Assembly (NCBI RefSeq): GCF_014645535.1
Contig: NZ_BMLX01000003.1
Span: forward strand, 463,378 to 527,377
DNA from: Silvimonas iriomotensis
Lineage (GTDB): Bacteria; Pseudomonadota; Gammaproteobacteria; Burkholderiales; Chitinibacteraceae
Direction of reading: 5' to 3'
Length of the DNA stretch: 64,000 nucleotides
The translations under genes and the position numbers were made by a program. Below, piece after piece: positions 1-8,440 of the stretch. Position 1 is the first letter of the stretch, and every line of letters begins with the position of its first letter. The notes under the pieces are model-generated. The model searched no databases. It was not told where the DNA came from and worked only from the letters and a program-made list of their open reading frames with translations.

Positions 1-33
1 CCCAACGTCAAAGGCAACGGCAACCCCGAAAAT

Positions 34-138
34 CAACTGCAACTGCAACTGCAACTGCAACTGCAACTGGAACTGGAACCAAATCCAAACCCAAACCCAA
101 ACCCAAACCCAAACCCAAACCCAAACCCAAACCCAAAC
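34..138. repeat. Tandem hexanucleotide array: CAACTG x6 then CCAAAC x9
   Basis: Six exact CAACTG units occupy 34-69, two decayed units (GAACTG, GAACCA) bridge 70-81, and nine exact CCAAAC units occupy 85-138. The unit switch inside one tract implies two separate expansions. It lies just inside the left-end segment ending ..CCCCGAAAATC. Confidence 0.95.
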
Positions 139-161
139 CGGGTTATCTGGGTGCAGGTTTT

Positions 162-231
162 GTAGGGTTGATTCGGAGCGGAGCGACAATCCACCATCGC
201 AACGGTGGATTGCTTCGCGAATCCACCCTAC
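162..231. repeat. GTAGGGTGGATTCG-type palindromic element (copy 1)
   Basis: A 70-nt dyad bounded by GTAGGG and CCCTAC, with inner arms around GATTCG/CGAATC and CAATCCACC/GGTGGATTG. Near-identical elements occur at 5237-5306 and 32604-32673, with a half copy at about 44138-44175. The left arm here carries one mismatch (GGTTGATT instead of GGTGGATT). Confidence 0.85.
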
Positions 232-465
232 GCCACTTCGCAAATCCGCCCCGTACTACTGTTTGCAAGACTGACTGGCGCGCCCCACCACTTCGTCATT
301 CCGGACCTCGGCGGCCCCCTTGGCCAGAGTCCAGTCCGCAGCCCAACGGGCTGCTTTCGGTGGCCTACCATTGCCGCCTTGTGCTGATCCCGTGGTGCTT
401 GCATGCATTGCAGCTGGATTCCGGCCTTCGCCGGAATGACGAGTCATTGGGGTGCGGGTTGGATT

Positions 466-525
466 TGCCGCTGCCGCTGCCGCTGCCGCTGCCACTGCCA
501 CTGCCACTGCCACTGCCACTGCCAT
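466..525. repeat. Tandem hexanucleotide array: TGCCGC x4 then TGCCAC x5
   Basis: Four TGCCGC units (466-489), five TGCCAC units (490-519) and one TGCCAT. The purine/pyrimidine orientation is opposite to the left array, consistent with the mirror layout of the island. A TTG-rich tract continues to about 602. Confidence 0.93.
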
Positions 526-711
526 GGGCAGATATTGCTGTGGTTTGGGTTTTGCCGTTGTTGTTGCCGTTGTTGTTGCTGTTGTCGTTGTAGTTGCTTT
601 TGACTTTCCTCCCCCATTAAAGCCAAGCGCCGATGGAGCGGAGGGAGACCTAAGGCTCCCGACCGACTGAGGGAAGCCCGGAGGGCCGCAGGCAGGGGTC
701 GCCTTTCTTTG

Positions 712-743
712 CCTACTTTCTTTGGCGAAGCAAAGAAAGTAGG
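712..743. repeat. Right-end hairpin of repeat island, copy 1
   Basis: CCTACTTTCTTTG (712-724), loop GCGAAG, CAAAGAAAGTAGG (731-743): a perfect 13-bp stem. It is repeated identically at 5753-5784 and is related to the left-end hairpins that share the core CTTTCTTT/AAAGAAAG. Confidence 0.9.
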
Positions 744-1063
744 GTGGGCCCGGCACCCCGGGTATCAAAACGCCTTAAAACCCGCGCCGCAGGCGCTAAC
801 AGCGGTTAAGGGTTTTGCAACAATGCCTTGGCACGCGCCCAACCCGGACTACGGCGCAACAGGCCCGCCGAGGCCCGGATTAACACATCAAAGGGCCGCT
901 CCCGGCACCGCACGCGCTAACAGCGGTTAAAGGTTTTGTAACAGCACCCAAGCACACCCCCTCGCTGTCCCAAACCCCACACTTTGTCGCATCCCCTGCC
1001 GCCAGCAGCACACCCCCCCACATCCACCACCGGTTTTCACACCACAAACCGCACCCCCCCGCC

Positions 1064-1079
1064 TGGCACGCTTCCTGCA
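1064..1079 (+). promoter_or_regulatory. Sigma-54 (-24/-12) promoter for the dioxygenase-monooxygenase pair
   Basis: TGGCACGCTTCCTGCA matches the RpoN consensus TGGCACG-N4-TTGCW at all seven -24 bases and four of five -12 bases, with exactly 10 nt between GG (1065-1066) and GC (1077-1078). The predicted transcription start is near 1090. A sigma-54 activator gene lies at 3499-4611, and similar sites occur at 14097-14112 and 14274-14289. Confidence 0.75.
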
Positions 1080-1140
1080 AATACCTCCCCCAGACCATCC
1101 CTCGATGCTCGACAAAAACCAGAAACCACAAGGATTTGCC

Positions 1141-2070
1141 ATGACCGCCACCTTTACCCTCACCACCCCGGTTTCCCGCGCGCTCAATGCGCTGGCGCTG
1201 GAGCGTCCGGCCATCCAGACGCCGGCCGATGTCACCATCACCCCTACGGGCGGCGCGTTGGGGGCCGTTGTGCACGGGCTGGAGGCCAACCGCCCGCTGT
1301 CGTCAGACCTGGTGCTGCGCCTGAAAAAAGCGCTGGATGACCATCACATTCTCATCTTCCGCAAGCAGCAACTGAGCGATGACCGCTTCCTGGCGTTTAC
1401 CACTTACTTCGGTTCGGTCTTCCGTCCGCCGGAAGACGTGCCGGTGCTGGCCTCGGAAGCGGCCGGCACGCCGCCGGATGTGGTGCCGGTTTCCAATCAG
1501 GCGGGCGGTTACACCGGTCACGGCGAGCTGACCCCGCATATCGATCACCAGTGGACGCCGCTGCCGTCCGCCGGGTCTTTGCTGTATGCGCTGGAAGTGC
1601 CGGCGTCGGGCGGGTTGACCAGCTGGTACAACATCGCCCAGGCGTACGAAGACCTGGATGACGAAACCCGCGCCGAGATCGATCAGTTGCAGCTGATCAC
1701 CTACAACCCGTTCACCCATCCGCACGGTTTGCCGCGCCGTTTGTATCGCGAGCCGCATCAAACCCCGACCAGCGCGGCGTTCCCGCATCCGCTGGTGCGC
1801 ACGCATCCTTCCAGCGGCAAGAAGGTGTTGTTCTTGTCCACCCATACCGAGGTTGAAGTGCCAGGTGTGGACCCGGAACACGCCCAGGCCTTGATTGCCC
1901 GCCTGCGCGATCACCTGCAAAACCCGGACTACCGCTACGAGCATGACTGGCAGGTGGGCGACATTGTGTACTGGGACAACCAGGCCACGTTGCATTCGCG
2001 CACGGCGTTTCCGGCTGAAGAGCGCCGTGTGCTCAAGCGCGTGAGCCTGGCTGGCAGCCGCCCCTTCTAA
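1141..2070 (+). CDS. TauD/TfdA-family Fe(II)/2-oxoglutarate dioxygenase
   Basis: About 309 residues, in line with TauD-like enzymes. These couple 2-oxoglutarate decarboxylation to hydroxylation, often of sulfonates or sulfate esters so that sulfite or sulfate is released. The metal triad is visible as His133-x-Asp135 and His285, with the 2-oxoglutarate-binding Arg at 296, the same 11-residue His-to-Arg spacing as in TauD. ATG 1141 is chosen because AAGGA precedes it by about 7 nt; ATG 1105 would sit only about 15 nt after the predicted sigma-54 start. The monooxygenase follows after 18 nt, so they form a transcription unit. Substrate cannot be read from sequence; an organosulfur compound is inferred from neighbours. 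Confidence 0.88.
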   Translation: MTATFTLTTPVSRALNALALERPAIQTPADVTITPTGGALGAVVHGLEANRPLSSDLVLRLKKALDDHHILIFRKQQLSDDRFLAFTTYFGSVFRPPEDVPVLASEAAGTPPDVVPVSNQAGGYTGHGELTPHIDHQWTPLPSAGSLLYALEVPASGGLTSWYNIAQAYEDLDDETRAEIDQLQLITYNPFTHPHGLPRRLYREPHQTPTSAAFPHPLVRTHPSSGKKVLFLSTHTEVEVPGVDPEHAQALIARLRDHLQNPDYRYEHDWQVGDIVYWDNQATLHSRTAFPAEERRVLKRVSLAGSRPF

Positions 2071-2088
2071 GCGATCAAGGAGAACCCC

Positions 2089-3435
2089 ATGAGTCAACGC
2101 CAACTGAAACTCAATGCATTCCTGATGACCGCCGGCCACCACGTGGCGGCGTGGCGCCACCCGCAGGCCCGTGCCGATGGCGGCATCCAGTTTGCGCACT
2201 TCAAACAGATTGCGCAGACCGCCGAGCGCGCGAAATTTGATGCGGTGTTCTTTGCCGACAGCGCCGCAGTGTGGGGTGCCGGCGCAGAGCAAGAAGCGCA
2301 AAGCCGCAGCGCGCAGGCTGATCATTTCGAGCCGATCACGCTGCTCTCGGCGCTGTCTGCGGTGACCGATCACATTGGCCTGATCGCCACCGTGACCACC
2401 ACTTACAACGAGCCGTATCACCTGGCGCGCAAGTTTGCCTCGCTCGATCATCTGTCTGGCGGGCGGGCCGGGTGGAATCTGGTGACGTCGGCCAACGCGG
2501 CCGAGGCGTTCAACTTCAGCCGCGAGGCGCATCTGGCGCACGCCGACCGCTACAATCGGGCCGAAGAATTCATCGATGTGGTAATCGGCCTGTGGGATAG
2601 CTGGGATGACGACGCCTTTGTGCGGGACAAACAATCCGGCCGTTTCTTCAAGCCGGACGCGGTGCACCGGCTGGATCACCAGGGCAAGCATTTCAGCGTG
2701 CGCGGGCCGTTGAATGTGGCGCGGCCGGTGCAGGGTTACCCGGTGATCGTGCAGGCGGGGTCGTCCGAGCCGGGCAAGGAGCTGGCCGCGCGCACGGCGG
2801 AAGTCATCTTCACCGCGCAGCAAACGCTGGCCGATGCGCAAGCCTTTTACCGCGACGTGAAAGGCCGGCTGGCGCGCTATGGCCGCACGCCCGATCAACT
2901 GAAAATCCTGCCAGGCGTGTTCCCGGTGGTGGGCCGCACGCGTGAAGAAGCACAAGAGAAATACCAGGCGCTGCAAGACCTGATCCACCCGGCCGTGGGG
3001 CTGGCGCTGCTGTCGGGCATGCTGGGCGGGGCCGATTTGTCGGGCTACCCGCTGGATGGCCCGCTGCCAGACCTGCCGGAAAGCAACGGCGGCAAGAGTC
3101 GTCAGCATTTGCTGGTGGAACTGGCGCGGCGCGACAAGCTGACCATCCGCGAACTCTATCTGCGCATTGCCGGCGCACGCGGGCATCTGACGCTGGTGGG
3201 CTCGGCCGTGGAAGTCGCTGACCAGTTGCAGGCATGGTTCGAGAACGACGCCGCCGATGGCTTTAATGTGATGCCGCCGACGCTGCCAGGCGGGCTGGAT
3301 GATTTTATCGAACTGGTGCTGCCGATCCTGCGTGAGCGTGGGCTGTTCCGTACCGAGTATGAAGGCAACACCCTGCGCGAGAGCCTGGGGCTGGCGCGGC
3401 CGGCCAACCGCTATACGCACAAGGTGGTGGCCTAA
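2089..3435 (+). CDS. FMN-dependent monooxygenase, NtaA/SnaA/DszA branch of the luciferase-like family
   Basis: The 448-residue length and the N-terminal pattern (LNAFLMTAGHH, then FDAVFFADS) match the NtaA/SnaA/DszA/SoxA subgroup of bacterial luciferase-like monooxygenases. These use reduced FMN from a partner reductase and oxygen to cleave C-S or C-N bonds. AAGGAG at 2077-2082 precedes the ATG. It is cotranscribed with the dioxygenase and followed by a strong terminator. Co-location with a sigma-54 activator and sulfonate-type transporters makes an organosulfur substrate (sulfone, sulfonate or thioether) likely, but a nitrogen compound such as an aminopolycarboxylate is not excluded. The flavin-type reductase at 14325 could supply reduced FMN. 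Confidence 0.88.
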   Translation: MSQRQLKLNAFLMTAGHHVAAWRHPQARADGGIQFAHFKQIAQTAERAKFDAVFFADSAAVWGAGAEQEAQSRSAQADHFEPITLLSALSAVTDHIGLIATVTTTYNEPYHLARKFASLDHLSGGRAGWNLVTSANAAEAFNFSREAHLAHADRYNRAEEFIDVVIGLWDSWDDDAFVRDKQSGRFFKPDAVHRLDHQGKHFSVRGPLNVARPVQGYPVIVQAGSSEPGKELAARTAEVIFTAQQTLADAQAFYRDVKGRLARYGRTPDQLKILPGVFPVVGRTREEAQEKYQALQDLIHPAVGLALLSGMLGGADLSGYPLDGPLPDLPESNGGKSRQHLLVELARRDKLTIRELYLRIAGARGHLTLVGSAVEVADQLQAWFENDAADGFNVMPPTLPGGLDDFIELVLPILRERGLFRTEYEGNTLRESLGLARPANRYTHKVVA

Positions 3436-3437
3436 GC

Positions 3438-3475
3438 AAAAAGGCGCTGATCCAGCACGGATCAGCGCCTTTTTT
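3438..3475. terminator. Bidirectional intrinsic terminator between convergent genes
   Basis: An A-run, GGCGCTGATCC (3443-3453), loop AGCAC, GGATCAGCGCC (3459-3469), then a T-run. The 11-bp perfect stem is flanked by A and T tracts, so it can terminate both the monooxygenase (+) and the sigma-54 activator (-). Confidence 0.9.
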
Positions 3476-3498
3476 CAAAGCGCAAACCTCAAATCGCC

Positions 3499-4611
3499 TC
3501 ACACCGCGCGGGCCAGATGCGCCAGCGTTAACCCGGATGGCGCGTTCTGTACGCCATCCAGCCAGCCGTGCCGCTTCATCAGCGTGCGCAAGGCATGGCG
3601 CGAAATCCCCAGCGCTTGCGCGGTGCGAACCTGATTGAACCGGTGCTGGGTCAGCGCCGTCTGCACAATCTGCCGCTCCAGCCGCGCAAACAGATCCGGC
3701 GTGGCTTCAGACAGCAAGCGGGTGAGCGCGTGGTCAATCAGATCATTAGGCTCGATCATGCCCGCCTCAACCGCCGGCGTTGGCACATTGGGCGCGGGCG
3801 GGTTCAGGTCCGGATCCAGCAACAGGTGTTCCGGCCGGATATCGCCCTCATGCGCCAGCAATAGCGCGGCGTGCATGACGTTTTCCAGTTCCCGGATATT
3901 GCCCGGCCAGCTGTGGCGCAACAGCGCCTGGCGAATATCCGCGCCCAGTTCCGGCGTGGCTTGCCCCTGGCGCTGGGCATAGCGCGCCAGGAAATGCTCT
4001 GCCAGCGGCAAGATATCGCCCGTGCGTTCCCGCAGCGGCGCGACGGGCAGGGTGATCAGATTGATGCGGTAATACAGATCGCGCCGAAAGCGCCCGTCCT
4101 GCACCGCCGCCTGCAAATCCACATTGGTGGCCGCCACCACGCGCACATCAATCGGCACCGGTTTGCGGGCGCCGACGCGGACGACTTCTTTTTCCTGCAG
4201 CACGCGCAGCAGGCGAGTTTGCAAGATCAGGGGCAGTTCACCGATCTCATCCAGAAACAGCGTGCCCCCGCGCGCCGCTTCAAAGTAACCCTCGCGCTGG
4301 CGCAACGCTCCGGTAAACGCCCCGGCCTCGTGGCCGAAGAATTCACTTTCCGCCAGCGTTTCGTTGATCGCCCCGCAATTGACCGCCACAAACGGCCCGC
4401 TGCGCTTGCTGGCTTCATGCAGCTTGCGGGCGAGGATTTCCTTGCCGGTGCCGGTCTCGCCCATGATCAGGATGGCGGCCTCGCTGGGGGCGACTTTTTC
4501 CAGCCGGGTAAAGAGCGCGCGGCTGGCGGGGTCAGAGAACACCACCGCCTTGGCCCGCTCGGTTTTGGCGGGGTCGGCGGGGAGGGTGTAGATGGGGGTA
4601 TTCGACAGCAT
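3499..4611 (-). CDS. Sigma-54-dependent activator lacking an N-terminal sensor (SfnR-like)
   Basis: A 370-residue enhancer-binding protein. Walker A GETGTGKE is at 51-58, the sigma-54 contact loop GAFTGA at 97-102, Walker [12 protein letters not shown] around Asp121-Glu122, an arginine-finger region follows, and a Fis-type helix-turn-helix lies near the C-terminus (about 320-345). Only about 30 residues precede the AAA+ core, so there is no receiver, PAS or GAF domain. This matches SfnR of Pseudomonas, a sensorless activator of sulfone and organosulfur genes controlled at the level of its own expression. Position next to the monooxygenase and three sigma-54 sites in the locus support a role as local activator. 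Identity with SfnR is inferred from architecture and context. Confidence 0.88.
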   Translation of the reverse strand: MLSNTPIYTLPADPAKTERAKAVVFSDPASRALFTRLEKVAPSEAAILIMGETGTGKEILARKLHEASKRSGPFVAVNCGAINETLAESEFFGHEAGAFTGALRQREGYFEAARGGTLFLDEIGELPLILQTRLLRVLQEKEVVRVGARKPVPIDVRVVAATNVDLQAAVQDGRFRRDLYYRINLITLPVAPLRERTGDILPLAEHFLARYAQRQGQATPELGADIRQALLRHSWPGNIRELENVMHAALLLAHEGDIRPEHLLLDPDLNPPAPNVPTPAVEAGMIEPNDLIDHALTRLLSEATPDLFARLERQIVQTALTQHRFNQVRTAQALGISRHALRTLMKRHGWLDGVQNAPSGLTLAHLARAV

Positions 4612-4804
4612 GGCAGCTCCTGGGGTGGGTTTTTTCCAGGTGGGGGCATGGAACTGGATTGACTTTATAGGGGATTTTTAATAACTAAAAATAATTTGTG
4701 GATTTGTTGTTATTCTATTTTGTGTGAGTTGGGGTGCTGTTGGCGGGGAGGAGGGGGTGGTGGCGACACTCTGCCGTTGTGGTGGTTTGCAACTTTGAAT
4801 TGAT
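4612..4804. other. Intergenic region upstream of the sigma-54 activator
   Basis: It contains the minus-strand promoter region of the activator, including an AT-rich stretch at about 4675-4725. No gene or clear operator is visible. The composite repeat island starts at 4805. Confidence 0.5.
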
Positions 4805-4856
4805 GTTAGCGCCTGGCGGCGCGGTGGTTTACATGTCGGGGGTTGCCCGACAGCAA

Positions 4857-4890
4857 GTGCCTTTCTTTTGGGTCGCCAAAAGAAAGGCAC
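4857..4890. repeat. Left-end hairpin of repeat island, copy 2
   Basis: GTGCCTTTCTTTTGG (4857-4871), loop GTCG, CCAAAAGAAAGGCAC (4876-4890): a perfect 15-bp stem. The same position in copy 4 has different outer bases on both arms, with pairing kept. Confidence 0.93.
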
Positions 4891-5074
4891 CAAAGAAAAG
4901 GCGACCCCTGCGACAGCGCCCTTCGGGTTCCCTGCGCTTCTCGCGAAGTCCGGCTGGCTGCGGGAACTCGCTTCGCTCAAACCCCCCTCCGCCGAAACCC
5001 CGGACTTCACTGCGATGCTCGGCGCAGTCAAGGGGAGGTACGTCAAAAGCAACGGCAACCCCGAAAATCAACCG

Positions 5075-5098
5075 CAAAGGCAAAGGCAAAGGCAAAGG
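5075..5098. repeat. Short hexamer array CAAAGG x4 in copy 2
   Basis: Four exact CAAAGG units directly after the conserved ..CCCCGAAAATCAACCG segment. The equivalent position holds CAACTG in copy 1 and CAACGG in copy 3. Confidence 0.9.
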
Positions 5099-5236
5099 CA
5101 AAACCCTGCGGCAATGGCCAATCAACACCGCGCGCGTCCCGCCACTTCGTCATTCCGGACCTCGGCGGCCCCTTTGGCCGGAATCCAGTACGGGGCCGGA
5201 AAGGCCCCTTTGCGGGCAAGGATTTGAAGGCCAGAC

Positions 5237-5306
5237 GTAGGGTGGATTCGGAGCGGAGCGACAATCCACCATTGCAACGGCGGATTGCTTCGCGAATCCA
5301 CCCTAC
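5237..5306. repeat. GTAGGGTGGATTCG palindromic element, copy 2
   Basis: The 70-nt dyad is bounded by GTAGGG and CCCTAC with GATTCG/CGAATC inner arms, and is nearly identical to the elements at 162-231 and 32604-32673. Confidence 0.88.
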
Positions 5307-5752
5307 GCCACTGTTTGCAAGAATGATTGACGATCCCCTCCACCTCGTCATTCCGGACCTCGGCGGCCCCTTTGGCCAGAATCCAGTCCGCAGCCCAACG
5401 GGCTGCTTTCGCTGGCCTATCGCCGCCGCCTTGTGCTGATTCCGTGGCGCTTGCATGCATTGCAGCTGGATTCGCCAAGGGGGGGCCGCCGAGGTCCGGA
5501 ATGACGAGGCAGTGGGGTGCGTGTTGGATTTGCCACTGCCACTGTTGTTGCCACGGGTATTGCTGTGGTTTGGGTTTTGCCTTTGTCGTTGCTGTTGCTG
5601 TTGCTGTTGCTGTTGTTGCCGTTGCCGTTGTAGTTGCTTTTGACCTTCCTCCCCCATTAAAGCCAAGCGCCGAAGGAGCGGAGGGAGACCTTAGGCTCCC
5701 GACCGACTGAGGGCAGCCCGGAGGGCCGCCAGGCTGGGGTCGCCTTTCTTTG

Positions 5753-5784
5753 CCTACTTTCTTTGGCGAAGCAAAGAAAGTAGG
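5753..5784. repeat. Right-end hairpin of repeat island, copy 2
   Basis: CCTACTTTCTTTG, loop GCGAAG, CAAAGAAAGTAGG: identical to the hairpin at 712-743 in copy 1. Confidence 0.9.
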
Positions 5785-5911
5785 GTGCTCCGGCCACCGC
5801 CGGTATCAAAACGCCTTTAAACCCGCGCCGTCAGGCGCTAACACTCAGACAGCAACCCCAGGCAAACCACCTCCGCCAGCCACCACCACAACCCACCCCC
5901 AAAAAACCAAC

Positions 5912-6736
5912 CTACCAGGCAAACTGCCACTCCCCCGCCGTCAGCGGATCAGGCCGCCTCAACGCCAGATCCGCCACCAACTTCCCATCACCAAACTCCT
6001 GCAACACATCCTCCTTGATCGCCGCAAAATCATAACTCCCCCGATCACGCGGCCGGGCCAGCGGTACATCGACAATCCGCTTGATCCGCCCCGGGCGCGG
6101 TTGCATGACTACGATGCGGTCGCCCAGATACACGGCTTCTTCCACATCATGCGTCACCAGAATCATGGTGATGCCTTCCTGTTCCCAGATGCGCTGCAGT
6201 TCTTGCTGCAGATAGTTGCGGGTCAGCGCGTCCAGGGCGCCGAAGGGTTCGTCCAGCAGCAGCACTTCCGGGCGGTTCACCAGCGCGCGGGCGATGGCGA
6301 CGCGCTGGCTCATGCCGCCGGACAACTGATACGGGTAGGCGCCTTCAAACCCTTTCAGACCAACCAGATCAATATGCTCCTGGATGGCTTTCTGGCGCTG
6401 GGCCGGGGTTTGTTCGCTGTTGAGCAAACCCAGGCCGACGTTTTGCTCTACCGTCAGCCACGGGAACAGGCGGTGCTCCTGGAAGACGATGCCGCGGTTC
6501 AGGCTGGTGCCGGTGATGCGCTGGCCATCCAGTGCGATCTCGCCCTGGTAGTCTTGCTCCAGGCCAATGATCAGGCGCAACAGGGTGGATTTGCCGCAAC
6601 CGCTGGCGCCGACGATGCTGACGAACTCGCCCGGCTTGATGGAGAGCGAGATGTTTTCCAGCACCGGCTTGGGTTCGCCGGCAACCGGGTAGTGCTTGCC
6701 CAGATTGCGGATGTCGAGCGTGGCTGCATGTGCCAT
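5912..6736 (-). CDS. ABC transporter ATPase, sulfonate/nitrate/taurine (SsuB/TauB/NrtD) type
   Basis: This 274-residue protein is the nucleotide-binding subunit of an importer for small oxyanions or organosulfonates. Walker A GASGCGKS is at 43-50, the Q-loop Gln at 86, the signature LSGGMSQR at 138-145, Walker B ending Asp162-Glu163, and an H-loop in LVTHDVEEA. The C-terminal extension of about 30 residues is typical of this subfamily. It is the last gene of the minus-strand operon that starts with the porin, and the only ATPase in it. It therefore probably energises both permease pairs; exchange with another ATPase elsewhere in the genome cannot be excluded. Confidence 0.93.
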   Translation of the reverse strand: MAHAATLDIRNLGKHYPVAGEPKPVLENISLSIKPGEFVSIVGASGCGKSTLLRLIIGLEQDYQGEIALDGQRITGTSLNRGIVFQEHRLFPWLTVEQNVGLGLLNSEQTPAQRQKAIQEHIDLVGLKGFEGAYPYQLSGGMSQRVAIARALVNRPEVLLLDEPFGALDALTRNYLQQELQRIWEQEGITMILVTHDVEEAVYLGDRIVVMQPRPGRIKRIVDVPLARPRDRGSYDFAAIKEDVLQEFGDGKLVADLALRRPDPLTAGEWQFAW

Positions 6737-6770
6737 GGTGGTTTCCTTGTTCAGTGTGGGTATGTGCGGT

Positions 6771-7571
6771 TCAGCGGCGTTGCCAGCGGGTGAGATAGCG
6801 CTCCACGCCGTCCGCCAGCGCGGTAAAGCCGTAGCCGATCAGGCCGACCAGAATCACGCCCAGCAGCACGTAATCCATGCGGAACTGTTCCTGGCCATCG
6901 GTCAGCAAGTTGCCGATGCCGGTGCCGGCGGTCAGCAGGTATTCAGAGCCCAGGGTCGCCAGCCAGGCGTAGATCAGCGCCAGGTACACGCCGCTGAAAA
7001 TGCCGGGCAGGGCGGCGGGCAGGACGACGCGGCGCACCAGTTGCAGACGGTGCCAGCCCAGCACGCGGGCGACTTCCACCAGCTCTTTGGGCACGCCGCG
7101 CACGGCGACGAGGGTGTTGATAAACGCGGGCCAGAACGCGGCCAGCGCAATGAAGGCGATCTTGGCCAGATCTCCCAGGCCAAACCACAAAGAGATCAGC
7201 GGCACCCAGGCAAAGATCGAGACTTGTTTGAAGGCATTGAGCGTCGGGTTAAAGACGTTCTCTGCCAGCCGGAACAAACCCAGCACTACCCCTAACGCCA
7301 GACCGGCGAGCGTCCCTACGGCAAAGCCGGCCAGGTCTCGCGCCAGGCTGGCGCTGAGGGCTTGCCACAGCGTGCCGGTGCGGATCAGTTCAATGGCCGA
7401 TTCCAGTACCTTGCCGGGCGAGACAAACAGCGGGCTGGCGACACGGCCGCTGGCGTAGCCGGCCCACCACAAGAACAGGATCAGCGCCGGCAGTACCCAG
7501 CCGCGCAAGGCGGGCGGGACGGCGGCGGGGTGCAGATAACGCCACCAGGATGTGCGGGTTGGTGTGGTCAT
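6771..7571 (-). CDS. ABC transporter permease (SsuC/TauC-like), pair A
   Basis: The 266-residue inner-membrane protein has about six hydrophobic segments and the binding-protein-dependent permease signature with an EAA loop (LVEVARVLGWHRLQLV region) near residues 165-185. The RBS GAGGGGA precedes the ATG. It is spaced 34 nt from the downstream ATPase and 9 nt from the upstream permease at 7581. Because the two permeases differ in sequence, they probably form a heterodimeric channel, unlike the homodimeric SsuC or TauC. Confidence 0.88.
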   Translation of the reverse strand: MTTPTRTSWWRYLHPAAVPPALRGWVLPALILFLWWAGYASGRVASPLFVSPGKVLESAIELIRTGTLWQALSASLARDLAGFAVGTLAGLALGVVLGLFRLAENVFNPTLNAFKQVSIFAWVPLISLWFGLGDLAKIAFIALAAFWPAFINTLVAVRGVPKELVEVARVLGWHRLQLVRRVVLPAALPGIFSGVYLALIYAWLATLGSEYLLTAGTGIGNLLTDGQEQFRMDYVLLGVILVGLIGYGFTALADGVERYLTRWQRR

Positions 7572-7580
7572 GATTTCCCC

Positions 7581-8423
7581 TCAGAACGCTTCACGGCGCC
7601 AGCGCAGCAGGCGTTTTTCGATGACGGACAAGAGCTTGTCCAGCACAAAGCCGACCCCGCCGATAATCACCACGGCGGCCAGCACGACATCCAGCTGGAA
7701 CAACTGGCGGCCATAGACAATCAGAAAGCCCAGCCCCTCACTGGAGGCCAGTAGTTCTACGGCTACAAGGGCCAGCCAGGCGTTGGTCAGACCGTAACGG
7801 ATGCCATTCCAGATGCCGGGCAAAGCAGCGGGCAGGATCACCCGGGTGAGTTGCTGCCAGCGGCCAAAGCCGTAAATACGCGCCACCTCAAGGTATTGCG
7901 GCGGCACGCTGCGGATGCCCTGATCGGTGTTGATCGCCACCGGCACCAGCACCGCCTTGGCGACCAGCACCACTTTCAGCGCCTCTTCCATGCCCAGCAG
8001 CAAGATCAGGAACGGCAGCCAGCCCAGCACCGGCACCTGGGCCACGGCGCGAAACAGCGGGTAGACGTAGTCGCGGAACAGGCTGGAAAGCCCAAAGCCG
8101 ATGCCCAGCAGCAAACCCAGCGCCGCGCCCAGCCCGAAGCCCCACACCACGCGCCAGAAGCTGACCAGCGCGTTGCGCGTCAGATCGCCGTTTTGGGCCA
8201 GATCAGCCAGCGCGGTCAGCACCGTGGCGGGGCCGGGCAGGATTTGCGCGGCTATCCACTGGTAATGCGCGGCCAGTGCCCACGCGGCCAGCAAGGCCAG
8301 CGGGAACAACAGCGCAATCAGCACGCGGGCGGCATGGCGCGGCAGGTGCCAGTGCCGCGGCGCGCGGACGATTGCCGGTTCTGGCGCGGTCGGCAGCGGC
8401 AGCAAAGGTTGTTGGGTCAGCAT
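7581..8423 (-). CDS. ABC transporter permease (SsuC/TauC-like), pair A, second subunit
   Basis: A 280-residue permease with about six transmembrane segments and an EAA-type loop (YLEVARIYGFGRWQQL). Two starts are possible. ATG 8444 overlaps the stop of the preceding binding protein as ATGA, while ATG 8423 has AGGGAG about 5-6 nt upstream and gives a normal N-terminus; 8423 is preferred. It pairs with the permease at 6771. The adjacent binding protein (8441-9526) is the likely donor to this pair. Confidence 0.87.
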   Translation of the reverse strand: MLTQQPLLPLPTAPEPAIVRAPRHWHLPRHAARVLIALLFPLALLAAWALAAHYQWIAAQILPGPATVLTALADLAQNGDLTRNALVSFWRVVWGFGLGAALGLLLGIGFGLSSLFRDYVYPLFRAVAQVPVLGWLPFLILLLGMEEALKVVLVAKAVLVPVAINTDQGIRSVPPQYLEVARIYGFGRWQQLTRVILPAALPGIWNGIRYGLTNAWLALVAVELLASSEGLGFLIVYGRQLFQLDVVLAAVVIIGGVGFVLDKLLSVIEKRLLRWRREAF

Positions 8424-8440
8424 GGGCTCTCCCTGCAGTC

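Larger units (their letters stand above)
1..945. repeat. Composite repeat island, copy 1 (left end cut by the window)
   Basis: No credible gene lies before position 1141. The stretch is a mosaic of repeats also found at 4805-5842, 31993-32800 and 37216-37785. Order: remnant of the left end (1-33), CAACTG and CCAAAC hexamer arrays (34-138), a GTAGGGT..CCCTAC dyad (162-231), a block bounded by GTCATTCCGG (about 294) and its inverse CCGGAATGAC (about 431-440), a second hexamer array (466-525), a TTG-rich tract (533-602), and a right end with a 13-bp hairpin (712-743). A 25-nt direct repeat with one mismatch follows at 793-817 and 914-938. Open frames here read through the arrays and give simple-sequence proteins, so they are not called as genes. 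Confidence 0.85.
4805..5842. repeat. Composite repeat island, copy 2 (complete, mirror-symmetric, about 1.04 kb)
   Basis: This is the only complete copy. The two ends are imperfect inverted repeats read in the same order from outside inward: GTTAGCGCCTG (4805) against ..CAGGCGCTAAC (ends 5842); an AAAGAAAG hairpin (4857-4890 against 5753-5784); GGCGACCCCTGC against its inverse; a GTCAAAAGCAAC-type motif against GTTGCTTTTGAC; then hexamer or TTG arrays. The core holds a GTAGGGTGGATTCG dyad (5237-5306) and GTCATTCCGG blocks at about 5148 and 5346, with an inverse copy at about 5496-5505. No transposase or credible gene lies inside. It sits 70 nt beyond the ATPase stop codon of the uptake operon. 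Confidence 0.85.

Noticed and set aside
34-138. CRISPR array
   Set aside because: Units are six bases and contiguous with no spacers; no cas genes are present.
85-138. Telomere-like repeat marking a replicon end (CCAAAC x9)
   Set aside because: It is one of several hexamer arrays at equivalent slots in internal repeat islands; nothing else suggests a linear end.
1303-3420. A 705-codon open frame on the minus strand opposite the dioxygenase and monooxygenase genes
   Set aside because: Composition is Arg/Gln/His-rich as expected for an antisense frame in GC-rich DNA. The plus-strand genes have clear families, RBSs and a promoter.
4805-5842. Insertion sequence
   Set aside because: No transposase, and no clean short terminal inverted repeats with target duplication were seen. 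It is recorded as a composite repeat of unknown mobility.
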